From: Schizophyllum amplum
Lineage: Eukaryota; Basidiomycota; Agaricomycetes; Agaricales; Schizophyllaceae
Reading direction: 5' to 3'
Length of the DNA: 64,000 nt
NCBI GenBank assembly: GCA_007026445.1
Contig: VDMD01000001.1
Coordinates: forward strand, 1,612,001-1,676,000
In this document: positions 41,454-54,400 of the stretch, one piece after another
Layout: each line of letters opens with the position of its first letter
Numbering within the stretch: position 1 is the stretch's first letter
The notes under the pieces: model-generated
Seen by the model: the letters and a program-made list of their open reading frames with translations, nothing else
Told to the model about the DNA's origin: nothing
Databases searched by the model: none
Made by a program: the position numbers and the translations under genes

Positions 41454-44400
41454 ATGTCCCAAGGGGAACCACAAAACGCAGGGAGCCTTGCACCCAGTGC
41501 TACCTGTGCCACAGAGGTCACGCAAATGGCGCCGCTCGGCGACGTCTATACACAACAAATTGCAGACGTTACTATGGACGAGGGGACAGGGGCTTGTCTC
41601 ATCGACGGAGTGGACGGCATGCCGGTCAAGGACGCGCACCCATTGAAGCCAGAACATGACGGTGATGCGTCGAGTGAAGACGAAGAAGACGCGCCTGTCG
41701 AAAACCCGTCAACAGACATCTGCGTGAGTGCATCTTTGGGTTTCCGCGCGCTACATAAGTCTCACGCGACGTCGTCCTTTAGGGAGACCTCGAGAATGCC
41801 TTGGGCGGGGAGCTCTCGGGAACTTTCAAGGGATCGTTCTCGTTCTGCAGAACATACCCCGATGCACCTAATCCAGGGCTCAATTTGCTTTCCGACGACA
41901 TCGGCTCAGTCGGTCTTCCACTCAATGAGCGCGAAGCCAAAGTCGTGATATCTGGCTGTAAGCAAGCCCCCTTCGGGCAGGGGGAGAGGACCGTCGTCGA
42001 CACCTCCGTACGCGATACGTGGGAGATGGATGCAAGCTTTGTGCGCGTCCATTTCTTCGTATCCGCACTGGGCTCATTTGTTTGCAGGTGCAATTCATGA
42101 ACCCTGCCTGGACGTCCTACATACAACGCGTACTGCAAGACGTATGCGGTGCACTAGGGGTGAATATGAGCGTCAGTCAGCCTCGATGCGAGCTGTACAA
42201 GCTTCTCCTATACGAGACAGGTTCTCAGTGAGTGCTCAAGTAAGTATTATATCCGACTGTTGCTGATGACAATTTGTGCAGTTTCTTGCCTCACGTCGAG
42301 TATGTGTTGCGCATAAACTCGTCATATGATCTTCTCACTCACATTCGTCTGCAGCACAGAGAAGGTCGATACGATGTTCGCCACTATCGTCATAGTCCTG
42401 CCCTCGCCATTCACCGGAGGCGCTGCCCATCTTTCGCATGGCTCTCTCTCAGAGACTTACGACTGCTCGGCTATCAGCGCCTTGCAGACAACCGTTCTTT
42501 CCTGGTATACGGACGTCACACACGCCATCAAGCCGATTACCTCTGGCTACCGCCTCGCACTCTCCTACAACGTCTACCATACCACCAACACCCTTCGACC
42601 GTCCCTTCCGGATACACATTCGGCCGTTGAGAATCTGCGTCGCGTACTGCTTTCCTGGAAACAGACGAACGGCCCTGGCGCGCCTCGCAAGATCATCTAT
42701 CTCCTCGATCACAAATACTCCCAAGCGAACCTGAAAGGTAGCGCATTGAAGGGTCTCGATGCGCATAAGCTTGCCATTCTTCAGGCGCTGGCAAAAGAGC
42801 TTGACTTTCGCCTCGGTCTCGCCAATCTCGAGAGGTGCCTCAAAGGCTACGCGGAAGATCACGGCTGCTCTTATGGCCGTCGCCGGCACTATTTTGATGA
42901 AGACTCGGACGAGGACGACGTAGACTTTGCCGAGGTCGAAGAGCAATGGACAACGATCAACAATCTCGTCGACGTGGGTACATAAAGACTTGAGGTATGA
43001 TATTGCAACTTACGGGAGTTGCAGCTCGAGGGTCAGATGTTAGAGGAGGAGATGGACTTCGACGAGGAGGGGGAATGCATACCGAGCGATTTAGCGGAGG
43101 CTGTTGAGGACGGGTCCCACGACGACCAGGACTACGAAGGCTACATGGGAAATGTGAGTTAGTACGTCTGATCTTCTTTCGTTCACTCATCCCGCTGCGC
43201 AGGGTGCAGGATCACTCGAACGATGTATGTCGATTAGTAATATCCTCGACTGTGTCTTACGCACGTTAAACAGGGTATCGGCGCACCGTCCTCGTCATCT
43301 GGCCACAGAAGTTCAACCTCGAAATGACCTTCGACGACGATGTTAAGAACGCGATCGAGGAGCTGGGGGAAGTGGATTCCGCCAAGCCGCGCAAGCGCGA
43401 GCGCAAAGTAGTCGACTTCCTTTTGAACTTTGCCAAGGCGAGGTCCTATCAGAACCAGGACCGCAGCGACATCACGCAGGCCGTTTGCACTGTGGCTTGC
43501 CGTTGGTCGAACGCGCCTCTCTTCTTCCAGGCCGTCGAGGTCTGTGGGATAACTGGCGTGGAGGTGTTGGGCAACAAGGACATCCACGCGGCTATCGACC
43601 GATTTGGCTTCGAACCCGTGAAACCTACGTGAGTGTAGTCTGTATTTTCCCCCGCTTGGCGTGATAATTTACGCTCGCAACAGGTTGGAGAAGATGATAC
43701 TGTCCGAGAAGCGCAACGTACATCGGTTCCAGTTTCTCGACGACCTGGAGGCATCGTGCTCGACAATGAACGAGGTATTGAAGGAGCAGGTGTTTGGCTG
43801 GGTCGCCGAACAGCGGAAGTGGGCGTTGGAGCACCTTCAAGCGCCTCTGGAGGACGATAAGGAAGAGATGCTTGATAGAGCCTATAAACATGGCGGCATT
43901 ACCCTGCTGCGCGATACGTATGTTCGCTCTCAACTCGTAATTGGACTTTCTCGCTCACGTTCGCCATAGATTCGTTCCCCAGCTGAAAGAGATCGCCAGC
44001 CCCGCATTCCTGACCATATTTGTAATGCTGATTCACTCGAACAAGGTCAAGCTAGCTACGACGGACGAGGAGGAGAAGGCCGCGCTCTCGCAAGTCATCA
44101 CCAATCTTCTGTCGGCAGCCATTTCGAAGGTCAATTTTTACGAACCGACGAAAGTCGACCCCGACCATCGCAGCTATCCTGGCTACGGATATCGCGCGCA
44201 GCAGCTATCGAGCATTGCGGACCCGCAGCTAGCAGGCACTTACATCGACGTCTGCCTATCTACCGGGAATGAAGCGTTGGCGACCGCCGTCATCGACCGC
44301 TTGATCGACATGACGGGGGTCTCGCTCGTGGACGTGCAGAAGCGTGCGAAGACGGTCCTCCTCCCCCTGCTACCACTCGTGGGGACAAAACTCAAAGCGC

Positions 44401-45728
44401 GAGCGGCCGATGCACCAGCTGTGCCCGCTATGGACAAACTATTCGAGGTCGCGATACAGCTTTACCTGAGCTCCATGTCCCAAGTGGGTCCGTCGAAGGA
44501 GAACATCCATGCGCTCATCCAGGCCTGCGTGCTTCATGGTGGTACTAGGCTCCTTGTCAACACGTGAGTACCGCAGTTCTCGGTCGTTTTTACAGTCTGA
44601 TACACGTTCTATAGTATCTGGCCCGCAGTTAAGGGTACCCCTTATCAGGAGACGACTATGGTCGCATTCCTCCAAGAAATACAGGACCATCGAGCTGAAA
44701 TACCATCCTCCGAAGGCTGCCGCAGCATCGACTCACTCATCAAAGACGTCCTGAAGCTCATCATAGAGAAGGCGCCCTTCAGTGCCAAGACTATTACCTC
44801 CGGGTACCCGATATACCTTGCTCGCGACGCAAGCCAAAATAACCGGACAAAGGCGATCCAGCTGCTGAAGCTGTGCTTCTCTAACAAGCAACCCGGGCTC
44901 TGCAGCGTGGTCTTCACTCGCCTGTTCGACAAGACGTTCATCAATCGAAATTACATCCATGACGTTCTCGTTCCCTTCATACCAGAACTGCGCCAATTCC
45001 TCATCAATCACCAGACTGCAACTCACGCAGAGCCCTTCGGAGCGGTTTTCATGACGATTGTTAGCCTGTGGGCGAAGCAGGTTCTTGGGCCGAAGCCCGC
45101 AGATACTTCGTCTGCCCTCCTCGCGCGGCTAGCGCAGCAGAAGTGCACGTGCCACGAGTGTGGCGAGGCATTCAGCTTCTTGACAAGGGGCGAAGGCAGA
45201 AACCAGCAATTGCACCGCATAGGCGCGCCGAAGCGGAGGCATGTTGAGAAGGAGCTGGCGGCTTATGCGACCGGCGCAGCGACGTGGAGAATGATAGGTG
45301 GCTCCCCGCAAGGGCTTCTGGTGAGTCGTCGCTGCTCATGCTAGCGGTGTACAAGCGTTAACTCGTCCTAGATAACGAAGACGGATGCGATCTACGAACC
45401 CGTCCGCTGGAAAGCGGTGCACGCCAAGAGTGCTGTGATCCTACAGTCAATTTCGAGCGATCCAGTGGAGCTTCAACGCACCTTCGGCACGAGCTATGCG
45501 ATGATCATGGCCGAGTTGCAAGGCCATGTCGCGAGTAAGGCTCCGAGGCCGCCCGTTGCTCCTGCCGCCGCCATCGCAAGCACCAGTGCAGCGGGTGCTC
45601 GTGCGCCATTGGCTGCGACGGCGGCGCCGCATCCTCCTCCATCTGTGCCCGCGGCGCAGCCGTCACGGAAACGGAAAGCAACCTACAATCCCAGCGACGT
45701 AATTGATCTGTCGGGCTTCAGCCCTTAG
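41454..45728 (+). CDS. large 2-oxoglutarate/Fe(II) dioxygenase-domain protein, copy A (active site intact)
   Basis: Twelve exons (41454-41723, 41783-42040, 42088-42227, 42282-42299, 42355-42973, 43025-43153, 43203-43224, 43274-43628, 43684-43917, 43970-44563, 44615-45320, 45372-45728) give 1,233 aa. An acidic N-terminus precedes a prolyl-4-hydroxylase-like double-stranded beta-helix. HFLPHVDTEKVDTMFATIVI supplies iron ligands H227 and D229. WYTDVTHAIKPITSGYRLAL supplies the distal H285 and, ten residues later, R295 for 2-oxoglutarate. The D229 ligand and residue H223 are each created by splicing. A long mostly helical region (about residues 435-1110) has no family I know. Near its end lies CTCHECGEAF (C-x-C-x2-C) followed by conserved His, a possible zinc site. 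The tail has SRKRK and the SUMO-interaction-like DVIDLS. A nuclear, SUMO-linked hydroxylase is inferred, substrate unknown. Confidence 0.88.
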
Positions 45729-46237
45729 CGCTTCCACCCATATTTGCTGTACTTGACATGTTCCGACCTTGCTGCTTTCTCTGACTTGTACGTTGACCTT
45801 ATAGCTGTGTAATAACTGTAACCTTCCCCTTGTTGTTTCGTGGGTCGTGATACTTGACATTGATGCCTTTTGTTGTCTTCTTGTTTGATCTGACTGAATA
45901 TGATCTCATTTTGCGCGCGTCGCTTCCCCGCTCACGGTCTCTTCTGTCTACGAACGTCTGCCTGGGGAGACTACTCTTCTGTCACAATGACACGCACACG
46001 CGACGCGTCGCGCGGCAGCGCACGTGTTCTGTCGGCCCGGCTTTCCCTCCGCACAAGCCGCGAGTGCTTCCACACGACGTCCACACTTCCACTTCAATCG
46101 AGAACTATTCAAGGTTGGACCGCATAGCCAGTGAACTATTTGAAAGACACCATTCGTTCTCGTTCAACAACACAGGCTGTGACAGGTGTCCTGGCGGGTC
46201 GCGACCAGGCGAACCTTACACCGTACCCGACGTCTCT
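45729..46237. other. spacer between copies A and B
   Basis: 509 nt. An open frame continues upstream of the chosen copy B ATG to 45854, but its sequence is not like copies A or C, so it is treated as leader. Confidence 0.5.
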
Positions 46238-49200
46238 ATGGACAATCCGCGCCCTGACGGCTCTCGGATAATATCTGTCGATTTAATGGACCGTGCAAGC
46301 GGTGAAAAGATTGAGGCCGGATCGCTATTCGAGCAAAACAGTTCAAGTGAGCAGGACGACGACACACTGCTCAAGCATCCGGTGACCGACATATGTGTGA
46401 GTGCAAGCCAACTCTGCGAGTATGGGCGTCGTTCTCACAGTACTTCACGCCCAGGGTAACCTTGAAGCTGCATTGGAGGACGCTTTGCAGCTCGGGTCTG
46501 GGGAGACTTCCGAGAGACTGTTCTCATACAGCAAGACTTACCCTGATGCGCCTAATCCTTCGCTCAACCTACTCTCAAACAACATTGGCTCTATCGGTCT
46601 TCCCCTCAGCAAGCGCGAGGCCAAAACTGTGATATCCGGCTGCCAGCAAGCTTCCTCTGAAAGGCAGGAGAGGCCCTCCGTCGACGCGTCCTTGCGCGGT
46701 GTTTGGGAGATGGATTCAACGCTGGTGTGTGCTCGTTCGTTTAATGTCGCGCGTCTCTCATCCACGTGTAGGTCCAAACTGCGAACCCTGCATGGACTGT
46801 CTATGTACAGCGTGTACTTCAAGATATGTGCACTGCGCTCCGGGTGGACATGACCGTCAGCAAGCCGCGCTGGGAGCTTTCGAGGCTCGTCCTCTGCGAA
46901 CCCGGATGTCGGTGAGTGCGCAAACAGGTCCTTCACCGGCCAACTCCTGACGACGACCTTCTCAGCTTCTTGCCATCCGTCAAGTAAGCACCCAGCACAC
47001 ATCCACTGTCTCATCTTCTGATTCCAGAACCTTGCGCAGCGCGAAGGATGAGTTAGTGTTCGCTACTATCGTGATAGTTCTTCCCTCGCCATTTTCTGGC
47101 GGTGCCGCTCATCTTTCGTACGACGATCGCGCGGAAACGCACGACTGCTCTGTTGGCAGTGGATTGCAAACATCCGCGATCTCCTGGTACACGGGCGTGG
47201 CGTATTCCTTCGATCCTATTGCCTCTGGCCATCTTCTCGCCCTCTCGTATAATGTCTACCACACCACCAATTCTCCTCCCCCGTCTGTCTCTGCCCTCGG
47301 GTCGCTACGCCATGTGATGCTCTCCTGGCAACAGTTATGCCGACGTCCCGGTGTACCGACGAAGATTTTTTATGCCCTCGACAAAAGCTATGCTCGAAAG
47401 AAGTTGAAGGGCAGCGTGTTGAAGGGTGCCGACGCACGAAAGCTAGCCGTTCTCCGGAAGTGTGCGAAAGAATACGGCTTCCGTCTGGGCCTCGCCCATG
47501 TCACAGTATACCTCAAAGGATGGACAGAGGATGGCTGCGGCTGTCGTTACTGCGATGACGATCGAGACAGATGCTGCTTATCCGACGAAGATAGTGACGA
47601 TGACGAGGATCGCACCCAATACACCTTCGAGGAGGACCCGGAACAAGTGATCGCCGTCACAAATCTCGTCGATGTGAGTATATATCACGTCTGCGAGTGT
47701 TCCTTGGCTTACGTGTAGGACGCAGCTTGATCACAATTTACTTCAGAAGGAGATGGACTTCGACAACGGACGGAGCGCGTGCATACCGCACGATCTCATA
47801 GACACTATGAAAAATGGTCCATTCAAAGAGCAGACTGTGGAAGACTGTCAGTCGTATCATGTGCGTTGTCAATTCACCTTCGTTTCCTTGTCTCATGATA
47901 CGCGCAGAGCCCAAGATCGCTTGAACAATGTACGTTGCATGCCAGATCTCCGCGAACGAATTGTCGCATAACATTGACAATTATCAACAGGGTATCAGCG
48001 CCCAGTCCTCGTCATTTGGCCAGAAAGGGTTCACCTCGAGATGATATTCGATGATGATATCAGTAGTGCTATCGGGGAACTAGGGCGCGTGATTTCAACG
48101 AAGCCCCACAAACATGAGCGAAAGGTAGTCGACTTCTTGCTGAGCTATGCCAAGGCGAAGCCCTGGCGGGGCGACTATAGCGATATCGCACCGGCGGTCT
48201 GCGCTGTTGCGTGTCAATGGACAGACCTGCCGCTTCTCCTTCGGACCGTTAAGCTTTGCGGCATACGCGGCGTGGAGGTTCTGGGCAACACGGATGTGCA
48301 CGCCATCATTCAGACATTCGGGTTCGAGACGGCGAGCCCAATGTGAGTTCATCTTGGTCTGAACGCCGCTCAGCGCGCTGATGCGCTCTACTGGACAGTT
48401 TACAGCAGATGCTGCTGTCTGAGAAGAGCAATGCTCACCGGTTTCAATTTCTCGATGATTTGGAGGCCTCTTGCTCGACGGTACGGGAGCCGGAGAGGGA
48501 GTCGGCGCTCGGCTGGCTACAAGACCAGCGAGATTGGGCGTTGGCGCATCTGCAACCGCCTGCGAACGATGACGGGCAGGAGCTGCTTGATCTGGCTTAC
48601 AAGTACGGCGGCATGTTGTTGCTACGAGACTCGTACGTCTGTCGCATATTGGATATTGATCTTGCACGCTGAGGTGCTGCCCAGATTCGTTCCGCAGCTG
48701 AAGGCGGCGGCAAACCCTGCCTTCATGGTCGCTTTTGCGGAACGTATCCATTCGGATAAAATCTGCGCGGACACGGTGGACGAAGAGAAAACCGAACTCT
48801 CCCGTATCATCACTGATCTTCTGTCGACCGCCGTTGTCGAAGCCAGATTTTATGCAGCGGCCAAATCCGTTACGAACCCCCCAGGATACCCAAGCTGCGC
48901 CATGTACGGCGCGAAGGCTGCGCAGCCCACAAAGGTTCCGGACCCAGCGCTCACGTTCACTCTCATCGACGTTTGCCTGTCTACGGGAAACGAGTCGTTG
49001 TTTCCCGCCATCGTTGAACGTCTGCTCGATCTGTCGGGCATTGCGCCTCGGTACGCACGAAGCCGAGCGCACGCTGTGCTCCTGCCTCTCCTGCCGCTCG
49101 TGGGGACTAGGCTGAGGGCACGGCCTGCCGACGCGCCCGTCGTTCCCTCTGTGGACAGGCTCTTCGATATCACTATACAGCGCTACATGAGCTCGGTGCC

Positions 49201-50402
49201 GGAGGTGGGCTTAGCGGAGGAGAACGTAGATGCGCTTATCCAGACCTGTGTTTTCCGCGGTGGGACGAGACTCCTTGCAAACACGTACGTTTGGAATACC
49301 TCTGATCCCGTTCGTAGTCTGATTGCTCTGTCAGAATATGGCCTGCAATTCAAGGAATGCCTTATAAAGAGACTGTCATGCGGGCCTTCCTTCGAGGACT
49401 CCAGGAGCATCGAGCTCATATACCGTCCTCAGAGGGGTGCCGCAGCATCGATTCCGTTATCCACGACGTGCTAAAGCTCGTCATAAAGAAGAAATCGTAA
49501 GAGGAACAAGCTTAACTATCCGTGTTACTTACGTGGCACTAGCGCACGATGTCATACGGATGTGCTTGAGCTGCTGAGGCTTTGCTACACGAGCAAGCAA
49601 GCCGGTCTCTGCAGCAGGGTCTTCTTGTCTATGTTTGACACAAAATTCCTCACCGCCGACTACGTCAAGCGCGTTCTCGTCCCTTTCATACCCGCACTGC
49701 ACCAATTTCTCGTCAATGAGAAGACACCGGCGCATGCGGAACCTTTCAATGCGGTATTCACTACGATTGTCAGCCTCTGGGCGAAACACAACCTTGCACC
49801 GAAACCGCCGGACACGTCATTTGACCTCCTCGCACGACTAGCGAACCGCAAGTGCAGGTGCAAAGAATGTGAGGAGGCATTCAACTTTCTGATGAGCGGC
49901 AAGGGCGTGAGCTGCGCCTTGCACCGCATAGGCCATCCGAAGCGGTTGCACGTTGAGACGGAGCTCGCGACCTATGCCAGAGGCGCAGCGACGTGGAAGA
50001 AGATCCCACGGGAGTCGCCGCAAGGACTGACGGTGAGCGAACATCGATCTTGCCTCTGCCTCTCTATCTTGACATGATATGTAGGTCGAGAAGACGCAGG
50101 CGCTGTTCGTGCTCGGTCAGTGGCAAGCGGTCCATGCCCAGGGCTCCGTGATTCTGCGGTCAGTGGCGGAGAACCCAGCTGAGCTCCGACGCGTCTTCGG
50201 CGTGAGCTACCAGATGATCATGAACGAGCTGCATTTTGGCCGTTCTGAGATAGAAGCTCTCACAGGGACTACGACTTCAACTACTTCTGTCACCATGACT
50301 GAACATCTTGCAAACTCCAGCACGGCAGGACTCTTAGCACCCGGGCATAGTGCGGCTTACCCAGTGTCTATGTCTGAGCCCGCCGCACAGCCGTCACGCT
50401 AG
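46238..50402 (+). CDS. dioxygenase-like pseudoenzyme, copy B (ligands lost, tail truncated)
   Basis: Paralogue of the preceding gene. Thirteen exons (46238-46396, 46455-46724, 46772-46911, 46966-46983, 47040-47673, 47747-47860, 47908-47929, 47991-48342, 48399-48632, 48685-49284, 49335-49496, 49543-50032, 50085-50402) give 1,170 aa without an internal stop. Exon sizes 140, 18, 22 and 234 equal copy A exactly. The fold is kept (LVFATIVIVLPSPFSGG, SWYTGVAYSFDPIASGHLLA) but all ligands are replaced: H to S194, D to N196 (or K with another acceptor), H to Y251, R to L261. The C-x-C-x2-C motif remains (CRCKECEEAF). A 46-nt intron at 49497-49542 replaces about 27 residues present in copy A. Translation stops right after AAQPSR, where A continues into KRK and VIDL. 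It is probably a non-catalytic protein, since its frame is preserved. Confidence 0.82.
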
Positions 50403-50600
50403 TCAATGGCGACAGCGGTATGAATCATGGATGAGTCGTCGGCAGTGTTATCCCTTCACTCGTATATTTATCTATCTACTCAACGCTGTCTGAAGGGCCC
50501 AAGTAGTCTGCTGCATGATATTCTCTGCCCATACTTTTGAGATCCTATATAGCGAAGCCTGTTCGTTGAATGACAATTCCGATCCCATACTACATGTGGT

Positions 50601-50706
50601 CGCGCCTGCATATACGCCTGCATCTGCACCTCAACCCTTGGACATACTTCATCAAGACTCGCGCAAACGCAAAACCTCCCAGCTAGGTGATAGATTTAGT
50701 CCATGA
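50601..50706 (+). pseudogene. orphan 3'-end relic of the dioxygenase-like family
   Basis: The translated stretch PAYTPASAPQPLD, then SRKRKTSQLGDRFSP before a stop, resembles the last 40 residues of copy C (PAPAPTSASQL, SRKRKASQLETGDV). At the DNA level the GTGATAGAT core of the VIDL motif is present, but one frame off, because of a small deletion after SQL. Copy C carries the equivalent at about 55531-55659. No upstream family exons adjoin it. It is either the remains of a fourth copy, or the original tail of copy B displaced by the rearrangement that created its early stop. Confidence 0.6.
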
Positions 50707-51383
50707 TCTTGTCACCGAAGCTCATTTTCCGTTCGTATGTACTGCACTGTACACAGTTGTACTTGCCCTACTCACTTCATGCCAGCCTTTGTCAAACTGC
50801 AGCTGAAGTCCTTGCGCTGCGATTTGACAGTCGCCAGAGCATGGTGTATTATTCCAGCAGCGGTGAACACTGACCTCGTCGCCTCCTTCGTTGTATCTCT
50901 GACTATTGTTATACCTATTCAATCCCTGTACGTGTACTGCATTCACTGTGAGCCACGTCAATACCGTCGTCAACCCCCAGGTAGCATATGTACAGTATCG
51001 CCTGGCCGCTAAGCGCTAACGCTTGGCGAGCAAAAGAGTCAGAAGTTCCCAGTCTCGGAAATCGGCTCCGGCTTTTACTTCTGGGAAGTCTCGCCTTGTT
51101 CGCTGTATCTCTTTGCTGATGCATCAGAGAAGGTCGCCGAGACAGCATGAGCCGCTGGAGGCCATTGAAAACAGTCAGTGAACGCCGGCGCTACGTTCCA
51201 GGGTCACCAGTGGTCAATGGTCATCAACTTCAACAAGAAGTTTCGCGTGGAGTCACATCATGTGATACTTGTCACAATGCATATTGTCACTATACGACCT
51301 TTAAGTTTTAGGACCCTCGTGCGCGTGAGCATGACTGCGACTTGGACCAGTCGCCGGTGTATTTGACCGCCCAAAACATTGAG

Positions 51384-51391
51384 TATATAAG
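51384..51391 (+). promoter_or_regulatory. TATA box of copy C
   Basis: TATATAAG 101 nt before the copy C ATG (51485), with CT-rich sequence between. Inferred from sequence and spacing. Confidence 0.5.
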
Positions 51392-51484
51392 GCTGCGAAT
51401 CCAGCATTGATTGGGCTCCCACTCTCTCCCCACCACTGCGATACACTCATTCCCATTTCTCTTAAAGGGGCAACAACCGACGAG

Positions 51485-54400
51485 ATGGAGACATCTGTAA
51501 ACCGGGGCTCAGCACCACCTAAAGATATACTGGAAAATGCGCCAATCGACAACGCGGCTGCAGAAGAGGCTATAATCGACGCTTCGTCAACAGACATCCG
51601 CGTAAGTGTCTTGCAAATCTCATATAGGTCGAATCTAATCCATTCGTACTCTTCAGGGAGGCATGGAAAAAGTCTTAGACGGGGATTTTCTAGAGTGCTA
51701 TAAAGGATCTTTTGCCTTTTGTCGCACGTACCGTGACGCGCCCAATCCTGGACTCAGTTTCTCTTTCAACGACATCGGCACCGTTGGACTTCCACTCAGT
51801 ACACGCGAAGCAAACGCGATCTTGAGTGCCATCCCCGGATCCCCTTTCACTAGAGTTGAACAATCAGACCTTGATGCGAAGGCCGCCAACGGCTGGGAGC
51901 TGGACGGAGTACATGTAAGTGCCGTCTCTTCAGGCTGCATGACTACTAATGTCAGTGCACAGGCGAAGTTTGTATACCCGGAATGGAAGACATACATCAA
52001 ACGAATTGTTGACGATGTCTGCGCCGCACTCGGGATCGACATAACTTTGACTAAGCCTCGCCATAAGCTGCGCAAGGTCATACTGTGCGACCCTGGCTCA
52101 ATGTGAGTCACGAAGATTGACGCGACTGTAGACACCATCTCATATGTCTCCTTTCAGCCTTCTACCACGCGTACAGTAAGGGAGCATGCTTCACTGCATA
52201 CGTTTTCTGACTAAGGTCGTTACAGAAGCGAATCGGCCACAACGTCCACGGCGTTCGCGACCATCACGGTCCTCCTTCCTTCGTTCTTCACTGGCCTTGT
52301 GGCAAAATTGTCCCATGGACACACCTCCCAAGCTTACGATCTTTCTGAGAAGACTCTATACACCACTGTCCTCGCACAGTACGCGGATGTGCCATGCTCC
52401 ACTACGCCAATCACATCCGGGTACACCCTCGCTCTATCTTATGACGTTGTCCACACTACCGCGACTCCACGCCCATCTCTGCCGACCGATCTGAACGCTG
52501 TCGAGGCCCTCCGGCATGTTCTGATATCCTGGAAGCAAGCGGATCGCACGATGGCACCGGACAAGATCGTGTATCTCCTGGACGGATACTATCGCAAGAA
52601 TCCCAGAGCGAGCGTGTTGGAAGGTGTTGACGCGCGAAGAGTGAAAGCACTGCGGATGCTGGCCATGCAATGCGGGTTCCGACTCGGGTTAGCTCATCTC
52701 GAAATCGAGCGATGCGGTACAGCAGACGATCACGGCCCTCGCCACCAATGTCTCGAGTACAACGAGTCGGACACGGAGGAGGAGGACGATGGCACGGTGG
52801 ACGACTTCGCGGGCGGTCCCGACGAGATTCTTGCCACTGTGACCAACCTCGTTAACGTACGTCGATACCTCCGCCTGAACATATGGGCGACTGTGCGCAA
52901 TGGCTTAATCTGTGTTATTCTTTTGTAGCTCGACGGAACCCTCCTCTTGGAGAAATTGGCTTTTGACCTGGATAATGACCATTCCATCCCAACCGACATA
53001 GGAGAAGCTGTTGCAGAGCGAGATTACTGCACCCGAGAATATGAAGGATATCAACGCGACCGCTATGGGGGAGGGGTAAGTCAAATTGGCCCTTCCCGTG
53101 TTTCTTTTCACTCACATACATTCTGCAGCGTGCAGGGTTTCTACAGCTAGGTATGTCGCCTCAAAGTCCACACTTGCTACTGGCTCATCCGTCTACAGGG
53201 TATCACCGCACCGTACTGGTCATCTGGCCGCAATTTATCAGCCTGGAGATGACCTTCGACGACGATATCGACAGCGCGTTTACGACACTCCGCAAGGCTG
53301 ATTCCGCAAGGCCCACAGAAACCGAACATGCACTAGTGAAAACCCTCGTCAAAGTCGCCGCGGACGGTCGTCGTCGGACTCACGACATAGCGCGAAACCT
53401 GAGTACCGTTGCGTACCGGTGGTTCGACTTGTCCCTGTGGATCCGCGTCGTCGATCTATGTGGGCCAAGCCATGCAGCATTCGTTCTGTGTGACGGCCTT
53501 GTCTCCGCTATCCAGGCATTCAAATTTGGAGCTGTGAGAACTACGTGAGTTATGACTCACGTCTCTCTTTAGCGCCTCGTTGACGGTTTGATGTAGGTTC
53601 GAGAATATGCTACGGTCCGCGCAGAGCAACGCGCATCGGTTCGGTTTCCTCGACACGCTGGCGGACGCGGAGGATGGTATATGCAACGGCGATGTTCTTC
53701 CATGGCTGACTGGGCAGCGCGCCTGGGCGCTTGAGAATCTGGCCGCGCCTTCCGAAGAAGACCCATCTGTATTGCTCAGCATTGCATACAAGCATGGTGG
53801 GCCAGCATGCCTTCGTGATATGTACGTTTTTTCTGATGTTTCCTGACGTTCTCTGACATGCTTGTAGTTTTCTTCATCAGCTGAAGGAGAACAGCAGTCC
53901 AGACTTTTTGCTCTCTTTCGCTCTATGCATCTGGACCGAGAAAGTGCAGAAGTCCGGCCTTGAAGATGACGACTCTGTCACCGCAGCGTTGGTCGCCGCT
54001 CTCCTGCGGGCGGCTGTGTCCAAAGCCGACTTTGACGTTCCAGTTGAAGTCACGCCGCCAACCGGTTCGGATGCGGTGCCATCTCTCAAGCCTAGTCCTG
54101 CCATGGTCATCAGGTACTTCGACGCGTGTTTGCAAACAGGCAACGAAGCCTTGGTAGACGATATCGTGGACCGCTTGACCGACACATCGAGAGCCACGCC
54201 TAGTAGTACTGGCTCGCAGCAAACTCGCATTCGCGTTCAGTGCGTTTTGCTTCCTCTCCTCCCTGTGCTCGGAGCAAGATTGCAGACACGGCCCTCCGGG
54301 GCGCCACCGATACCCGGCGTGGACAAGCTCTTCGAGGCCACCTTCCAGCTCTTCACCGAGTCCCCACCCTTTGGTCTTTCCAAGTCAGACGTTGACAACA

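Larger units (their letters stand above)
50403..51484. other. spacer between copies B and C
   Basis: 1.08 kb with a relic of a family C-terminus (see 50601-50706) and a TATA element for copy C. The remainder shows nothing recognisable. Confidence 0.55.

Noticed and set aside
49490..49545. In-frame stop codons in copy B of the dioxygenase-like family, suggesting a pseudogene
   Set aside because: A 46-nt segment with good donor and acceptor removes them and restores homology in the right frame. All other exons are also intact.
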